This document shows positions 58,601 through 64,000 of a stretch of DNA of 64,000 bases, piece after piece. The notes beneath the pieces were generated by a model, which saw only the letters and a list, made by a program, of their open reading frames with translations, searched no databases and had not been told where the DNA came from. Source of the DNA: Odiellus spinosus (lineage: Eukaryota > Arthropoda > Arachnida > Opiliones > Phalangiidae); assembly GCA_963920705.1 (NCBI GenBank), contig OY987230.1, forward strand, positions 15,587,320-15,651,319. Reading direction: 5' to 3'. A program made the position numbers and the translations under genes. Within the stretch, counting starts at the first letter, position 1. Each line of letters begins with the position of its first letter.

Positions 58601-59950
58601 TTCCCAGGGGTAGTGTCTTGGTAATTTTCCCAGGGGTAGTGTCTTGGTAATTTTCCCAGGGGCGGTGTCTTGGTAATTTACCCAGGGGGAGTGTCTTGGT
58701 AATTTACCCAGGGGGAGTGTCTTGGTAATTTTCCCAGGGGGAGTGTCTTGGTAATTTTCCCAGGGGGAGTGTCTTGGTAATTTTCCCAGGGGTAGTGTCT
58801 TGGTAATTTTCCCAGGGGTAGTGTTCTTGGTAATTTTCCCAGGGGCGGTGTCTTGGTAATTTTCCCAGGGGCGGTGTCTTGGTAATTTACCCAGGGGCGG
58901 TGTCTTGGTAATTTACCCAGGGGCGGTGTCTTGGTAATTTACCCAGGGGCGGTGTCTTGGTAATTTACCCAGGGGCGGTGTCTTGGTAATTTACCCAGGG
59001 GCGGTGTCTCGGTAATTTACCCAGGGGCGGTGTCTCGGTAATTTACCCAGGGGCGGTGTCTCGGTAATTTACCCAGGGGCGGTGTCTCGGTAATTTACCC
59101 AGGGGCGGTGTCTCGGTAATTTACCCAGGGGCGGTGTCTCGGTAATTTACCCAGGGCGGTGTCTCGGTAATTTACCCAGGGGCGGTGTCTCGGTAATTTA
59201 CCCAGGGGCGGTGTCTCGGTAATTTACCCAGGGGCGGTGTCTCGGTAATTTACCCAGGGGCGGTGTCTCGGTAATTTACCCAGGGGCGGTGTCTCGGTAA
59301 TTTACCCAGGGGCAGTGTCTCGGTAATTTACCCAGGGGCAGTGTCTCGGTAATTTACGCAGGGGCAGTGTCTCGGTAATTTACCCAGGGTAATGTCTCGG
59401 TAATTTACCCAGGGTAATGTCTCGGTAATTTACCCAGGGTAATGTCTCGGAAATTTACCCAGGGAAATATCTCGGAAATTTAAAATTTACCCAGGTATTA
59501 GAGTCCCAATTTTTGGGTTTCATGTCTAAGTTTGAGAAATGGATAACTGAGGAATCTATTTTTAAATACTGGTTTATAGTTAATTTATTTTTTTTTGTTA
59601 TTTCAACTTTTTTTGATTAGGATCACCACTCTAACCAAACCTTAACCAACGGAAGCTCGGATCAATCAAGAAGGGAATCGATTCCTCAAGCCTCCAATTC
59701 CGGATTTGAACCATCATCCTCATTTAACGAACCCAATCAGTCTCGCAGACCCACTGACATTTCTGGAAGAGAATTTCATAAACATAAAAAGGAGTTTACT
59801 AACGTGAAAGGCAAACCAAAGGGTCAAGGTCAAGATGATAAAACGTTACACGCCCGCAGGTCTAAGGAACAACATAAGGGTACTTATGGAAACCATAATA
59901 GGAAAGCCCAGTCTGACCGCAAAAGAAATCGTGGAATGATACCAACGTGA
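52695..59950 (+). CDS. ASCC2: Activating signal cointegrator 1 complex subunit 2, 16 exons, 814 aa
   Basis: Ubiquitin-binding subunit of ASCC (alkylation-damage repair with ALKBH3/ASCC3) and of the ribosome-quality-control trigger complex. Exons: 52695-52784, 52842-53041, 53112-53319, 53394-53591, 54318-54553, 54910-54993, 55069-55176, 55267-55332, 55414-55488, 55735-55852, 56556-56699, 56761-56870, 56932-57084, 57707-57934, 58017-58113, 59621-59950; total 2445 nt, in phase. Family blocks: VPYRPPP, FLRMSTFKESK, FDIPTMMDLCVIYG, RLASFYEKVFPILEE, and the CUE domain (about 475-530) with LISSVLDVFPDLGRGFIR, where LGRG stands for the usual LGEG. Then come FDVFSRDNIDTSRIHKGK, YDDEYDDTYDD, FTIPRVLRTK, and the basic C-terminus NHNRKAQSDRKRNRGMIPT. 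Slightly longer than the human protein (757 aa). Two introns are filled with minisatellites. AATAAA follows at 60053-60058. Confidence 0.96.
54593..54872. mobile_element. Inverted-repeat element in intron 5 of ASCC2
   Basis: Arms beginning CGAGGTAATCATCATCT (about 23 bp, one mismatch) bound 280 bp. No target duplication could be confirmed. Its interior explains the minus-strand open frame near 54311-54670. Confidence 0.6.
55895..56357. repeat. 22-bp minisatellite, about 21 copies, intron 10 of ASCC2
   Basis: Two homogeneous blocks: about 7 units of TTTGACGCTAAACCGCTGTA plus two bases, then about 14 units of TTTGACGATAAATCGCCGAA plus two bases. The unit is 22 bp, so three units make 66 bp and leave an open minus-strand frame encoding a 22-residue repeat, which is not a gene. 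Confidence 0.95.
58188..59490. repeat. 26-bp minisatellite, about 50 copies, last intron of ASCC2
   Basis: The unit is GGTAATTTTCCCAGGGGTAG plus TGTCTT. Variants are ordered along the array: TTTTCCC with GTAGTG first, then TTACCC with GCGGTGTCTT, then GCGGTGTCTC, then shorter GTAATGTC units at the end. The array is about 1.3 kb of the 1507-bp intron between exons 15 and 16. Confidence 0.96.
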
Positions 59951-60129
59951 TAAGATGATTTTTATTTTAATTTCTCTTATTTTGTTTTTTCAAGTATTTG
60001 TTCGTATGAACAAACAAAAGATAACAAGAGTGTTGTAAATATTAAGAATAAGAATAAAAATAAATTATAACTAATCTTGTTTTTTTACAAAGGGTACCCC
60101 TTGTAAAAAAAAAATCAACTATTTTTTTT

Positions 60130-63100
60130 ACAAATCTCAATTTTCCAAATCTCAATAATCTCAATTTTCCAAATCTCAAAAATCTCAATTTTCCGAATCT
60201 CAAAAATCTCAATTTTCCGAATCTCAAAAAATCTCAATTTTGCGAATCTCAAAAATCTCAATTTTCCAAATCTCAAAAACCTCAATTTTCCAAATCTTAA
60301 AAATCTCAATTTTCCGAATCTCAAAAATCTCAATTTTCCGAATCTCAAAAATCTCAATTTTCCGAATCTCAAAAATCTCAATTTTCCGAATCTCAAAAAT
60401 CTCAATTTTCCGAATCTCAAAAATCTCAATTTTCCGAATCTCAAAAATCTCAATTTTCCGAATCTCAAAAATCTCAATTTTCCGAATCTTCAAAATCTAT
60501 TTTCCGAATCTCAAAAATCTCAATTTTCAGAATCTTAAAAATCTCAATTTTCCGAATCTCAAAAATCTCAATTTTCCCAATCTCAAAAATCTCAATTTTC
60601 AGAATCTCAAAAATCTCAATTTTCCAAATCTTAAAAATCTCAATTTTCCAAATCTCAAAAATCTCAATTTTCCAAATCTCAAAAACCTCAATTTTCCAAA
60701 TCTTAAAAATCTCAATTTTCCAAATCTCAAAAATCTCAATTTTCCAAATCTCAAAAATCTCAATTTTCCAAATCTCAAAAATCTCAATTTTCAAAATCTC
60801 AAAAATCTCAATTTTCCGAATCTCAAAAATCTCAATTTTCCAAATCTCAAAAATCTATTTTCCAAATCTCAAAAATCTATTTTCCAAATCTCAAAATTCT
60901 ATTTCCCAAATCTCAAAAATCTCAATTTTCCAAATCTCAAAAATCTCAATTTTCCGAATCTCAAAAATCTCAATTTTCCGAATCTCAAAAATCTCAATTT
61001 TCCGAATCTCAAAAATCTCAATTTTCCGAATCTCAAAAATCTCAATTTTCCGAATCTCAAAAATCTCAATTTTCTGAATCTCAAAAATCTCAATTTTCCG
61101 AATCTTCAAAATCTATTTTCCGAATCTCAAAAATCTCAATTTTCAGAATCTCAAAAATCTCAATTTTCCAAATCTTAAAAATCTCAATTTTCCAAATCTC
61201 AAAAATCTCAATTTTCCAAATCTCAAAAACCTCAATTTTCCAAATCTTAAAAATCTCAATTTTCCAAATCTCAAAAATCTCAATTTTCCAAATCTCAAAA
61301 ATCTCAATTTTCCAAATCTCAAAAATCTCAATTTTCCAAATCTCAAAAATCTCAATTTTCAAAATCTCAAAAATCTCAATTTTCCGAATCTCAAAAATTT
61401 CAATTTTCCAAATCTCAAAAATCTATTTTCCAAATCTCAAAAATCTATTTTCCAAATCTCAAATTCTATTTCCCAAATCTCAAAATTCTATTTCCCAAAT
61501 CTCAAAAATCTCAATTTTCCAAATCTCAATTTTCCAAATCTCAAAAATCTCAATTTTCCGAATCTCAAAAATCTCAATTTTCCGAATCTCAAAAATCTCA
61601 ATTTTCTGAATCTCAAAAATATCAATTTTCCGAATCTTCAAAATCTATTTTCCGAATCTCAAAAATCTCAATTTTCCGAATCTCAAAAATCTCAATTTTC
61701 CGAATCTCAAAAATCTCAATTTTCCGAATCTCAAAAATCTCAATTTTCCGAATCTCAAAAATCTCAATTTTCCGAATCTCAAAAATCTCAATTTTCCGAA
61801 TCTCAAAAATCTCAATTTTCCGAATCTCAAAAATCTCAATTTTCCGAATCTTCAAAATCTATTTTCCGAATCTCAAAAATCTCAATTTTCAGAATCTTAA
61901 AAATCTCAATTTTCCGAATCTCAAAAATCTCAATTTTCCCAATCTCAAAAATCTCAATTTTCAGAATCTCAAAAATCTCAATTTTCCAAATCTTAAAAAT
62001 CTCAATTTTCCAAATCTCAAAAATCTCAATTTTCCAAATCTCAAAAACCTCAATTTTCCAAATCTTAAAAATCTCAATTTTCCAAATCTCAAAAATCTCA
62101 ATTTTCCAAATCTCAAAAATCTCAATTTTCCAAATCTCAAAAATCTCAATTTTCAAAATCTCAAAAATCTCAATTTTCCGAATCTCAAAAATCTCAATTT
62201 TCCGAATCTCAAAAATCTATTTTCCAAATCTCAAAAATCTATTTTCCAAATCTCAAAATTCTATTTCCCAAATCTCAAAAATCTCAATTTTCCAAATCTC
62301 AAAAATCTCAATTTTCCGAATCTCAAAAATCTCAATTTTCCGAATCTCAAAAATCTCAATTTTCCGAATCTCAAAAATCTCAATTTTCCGAATCTCAAAA
62401 ATCTCAATTTTCCGAATCTCAAAAATCTCAATTTTCTGAATCTCAAAAATCTCAATTTTCCGAATCTTCAAAATCTATTTTCCGAATCTCAAAAATCTCA
62501 ATTTTCAGAATCTCAAAAATCTCAATTTTCCAAATCTTAAAAATCTCAATTTTCCAAATCTCAAAAATCTCAATTTTCCAAATCTCAAAAACCTCAATTT
62601 TCCAAATCTTAAAAATCTCAATTTTCCAAATCTCAAAAATCTCAATTTTCCAAATCTCAAAAATCTCAATTTTCCAAATCTCAAAAATCTCAATTTTCCA
62701 AATCTCAAAAATCTCAATTTTCAAAATCTCAAAAATCTCAATTTTCCGAATCTCAAAAATTTCAATTTTCCAAATCTCAAAAATCTATTTTCCAAATCTC
62801 AAAAATCTATTTTCCAAATCTCAAATTCTATTTCCCAAATCTCAAAATTCTATTTCCCAAATCTCAAAAATCTCAATTTTCCAAATCTCAATTTTCCAAA
62901 TCTCAAAAATCTCAATTTTCCGAATCTCAAAAATCTCAATTTTCCGAATCTCAAAAATCTCAATTTTCTGAATCTCAAAAATATCAATTTTCCGAATCTT
63001 CAAAATCTATTTTCCGAATCTCAAAAATCTCAATTTTCCGAATCTCAAAAATCTCAATTTTCAGAATCTCAAAAATCTCAATTTTCCGAATCTCAAAAAT

Positions 63101-63350
63101 CTCAATTTTCCGAATCTCAAAAATCTCAATTTTCCGAATCTCAAAAATCTCAATTTTCCAAATCTCAAAAATCTATTTTCCAAATCTCAAAAATCTATTT
63201 TCCAAATCTCAATTTTTCAAATCTCAAAATTCTATTTCCCAAATCTCAAAATTCTATTTCCCAAATCTCAAAATTCTATTTCCCAAATCTCAAAATTCTA
63301 TTTCCCAAATCTCAAAAATCTCAATTTTCCAAATCTCAATTTTCCAAATC
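60130..63350. repeat. 24-bp AT-rich satellite with 1362-bp higher-order repeat
   Basis: The basic unit is AATCTCAAAAATCTCAATTT plus TCCG, 24 bp, with a minority of deletion units ending TCTATTTTCC. Distinct variant units recur exactly 1362 bp apart (for example TTCAAAATCTATTTTCC at about 60488 and 61850, and CTCAAAAACCTC at about 61221 and 62583). This defines two adjacent higher-order copies at about 60305-61666 and 61667-63028. Long open frames on both strands are a by-product of the 24-bp period. Confidence 0.95.
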
Positions 63351-63605
63351 TCAATTTCCCCAATCTCAATTTCCCCAATCTCAATTTTCCCAATCTTAAT
63401 TTTCCCAATCTCAATTTTCCCAATCTCAATTTTCCTAATCTCAATTTTCCCAATCTCAATTTTCCCAATCTCAATTTTCCCAATCTCAATTTTCCCAAAT
63501 CTCAATTTTCCCAAATTTCAATTTTCCCAAATCTCAATTTTCCCAAATCTCAATTTTCCCCAATCTCAATTTTCCCAATCTCAATTTTCCCAATCTCAAT
63601 TTTCT
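63330..63605. repeat. 15-16 bp satellite
   Basis: A shortened derivative of the 24-bp unit: AATCTCAATTTTCCC repeated at 15-16 bp, with the AAAAATCTC part lost. It grades directly out of the 24-bp array. Confidence 0.9.
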
Positions 63606-63616
63606 CTCAAATTCCC

Positions 63617-64000
63617 AAGGGGTGTATTTTTACAGGGGGTGTATTTTTACAGGGGGTATATTTTTACAGGGGGTGTATTTTTTCAGGGGGTGTATTTTTT
63701 CAAGGGGTGTATTTTTACAGCGGGTGTATTTTTACCGGGGGTGTAATTTTACAGGGTGTGTATTTTTACAGGGGGTGTATTTTTACAGGGGGTGTATTTT
63801 TACAGGGGGTGTATTTTCACAGGGGGTGTATTTTTACAGGGGTGTATTTTTTCAGGGGGTGTATTTTTACAGGGGGTGTATTTTTACAGGGGGTGTATTT
63901 TTACAGGGGTGTATTTTTACAGGGGGTGTATTTTTACAGGGGGTGTATTTTTACAGGGGGTGTATTTTTTCAGGGGGTGTATTTTTACAGGGGGTGTATT
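63617..64000. repeat. 17-bp G-rich satellite, running off the window
   Basis: The unit is GGGGGTGTATTTTTACA, 17 bp, repeated over 20 times with minor variants, and continues past the window end. The regularly spaced G4-G5 runs are on the plus strand. Confidence 0.93.

Noticed and set aside
55895-59490. Regular repeat arrays that could be mistaken for CRISPR
   Set aside because: The repeats are contiguous without unique spacers and lie in introns of a eukaryotic gene.
60042-63514. Many long open frames on both strands encoding 8-residue repeats (KIEIFEIR-like, NLKNLNFP-like)
   Set aside because: They follow automatically from a stop-free 24-bp satellite; both strands are open, higher-order copies duplicate them, and there is no start context or unique sequence.

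Overview
This is a eukaryotic, AT-rich window. The intron style (many 50-1000 bp GT-AG introns), divergent short ionotropic receptors (a protostome chemoreceptor lineage), a clan-4 P450 cluster and the density of small inverted-repeat transposons all point to an arthropod, most likely an insect. The species cannot be told from the sequence. All gene models below were assembled by eye from the bases, by joining exons whose phases agree across GT-AG junctions. No searches were run.

Layout. 1-4434: non-coding, with one hAT-like miniature element. 4435-10037 (+) and 11693-17837 (+): two intact, tandemly duplicated CYP4-like cytochrome P450 genes of 10 and 11 exons, whose introns hold several MITEs. 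17838-22682: gene-poor. 22683-32153 (+) and 35299-39772 (+): two tandem paralogues of the calcium-activated chloride channel regulator (CLCA) family. The first is a 24-exon gene of about 2506 aa with an unusual layout: signal peptide, CLCA N-terminal domain, VWA, beta/FnIII region, about 28 EGF-like repeats, Ig, LDLa, Ig, and no membrane segment. The second is a classical 1077-aa CLCA with a C-terminal membrane anchor. Both have lost the HExxH zinc-protease motif that defines the family.

40674-41763 (-) encodes the spliceosome protein BCAS2/SPF27. It lies head-to-head with MTRES1 (mitochondrial transcription rescue factor 1, 42276-42908 +). 43312-47069 (-) and 48746-51019 (-) are two tandem ionotropic-receptor genes. 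51867-52467 (+) may be a small unrecognised gene. 52695-59950 (+) is a complete 16-exon ASCC2 gene (CUE-domain subunit of the ASCC/RQT complex), with two minisatellites in its introns. From about 60130 to the window end there is only satellite DNA: a 24-bp satellite with a tandem 1362-bp higher-order repeat, then a 15-16 bp satellite, then a 17-bp G-rich satellite.

The genes are not one pathway. BCAS2, MTRES1 and ASCC2 are housekeeping genes. The P450, CLCA and IR loci are each two-gene tandem duplications. The most unusual item is the CLCA pair: a secreted, EGF/perlecan-module-bearing form next to a membrane-anchored form, both protease-dead and both with dibasic or polybasic sites close to where family members normally cut themselves.
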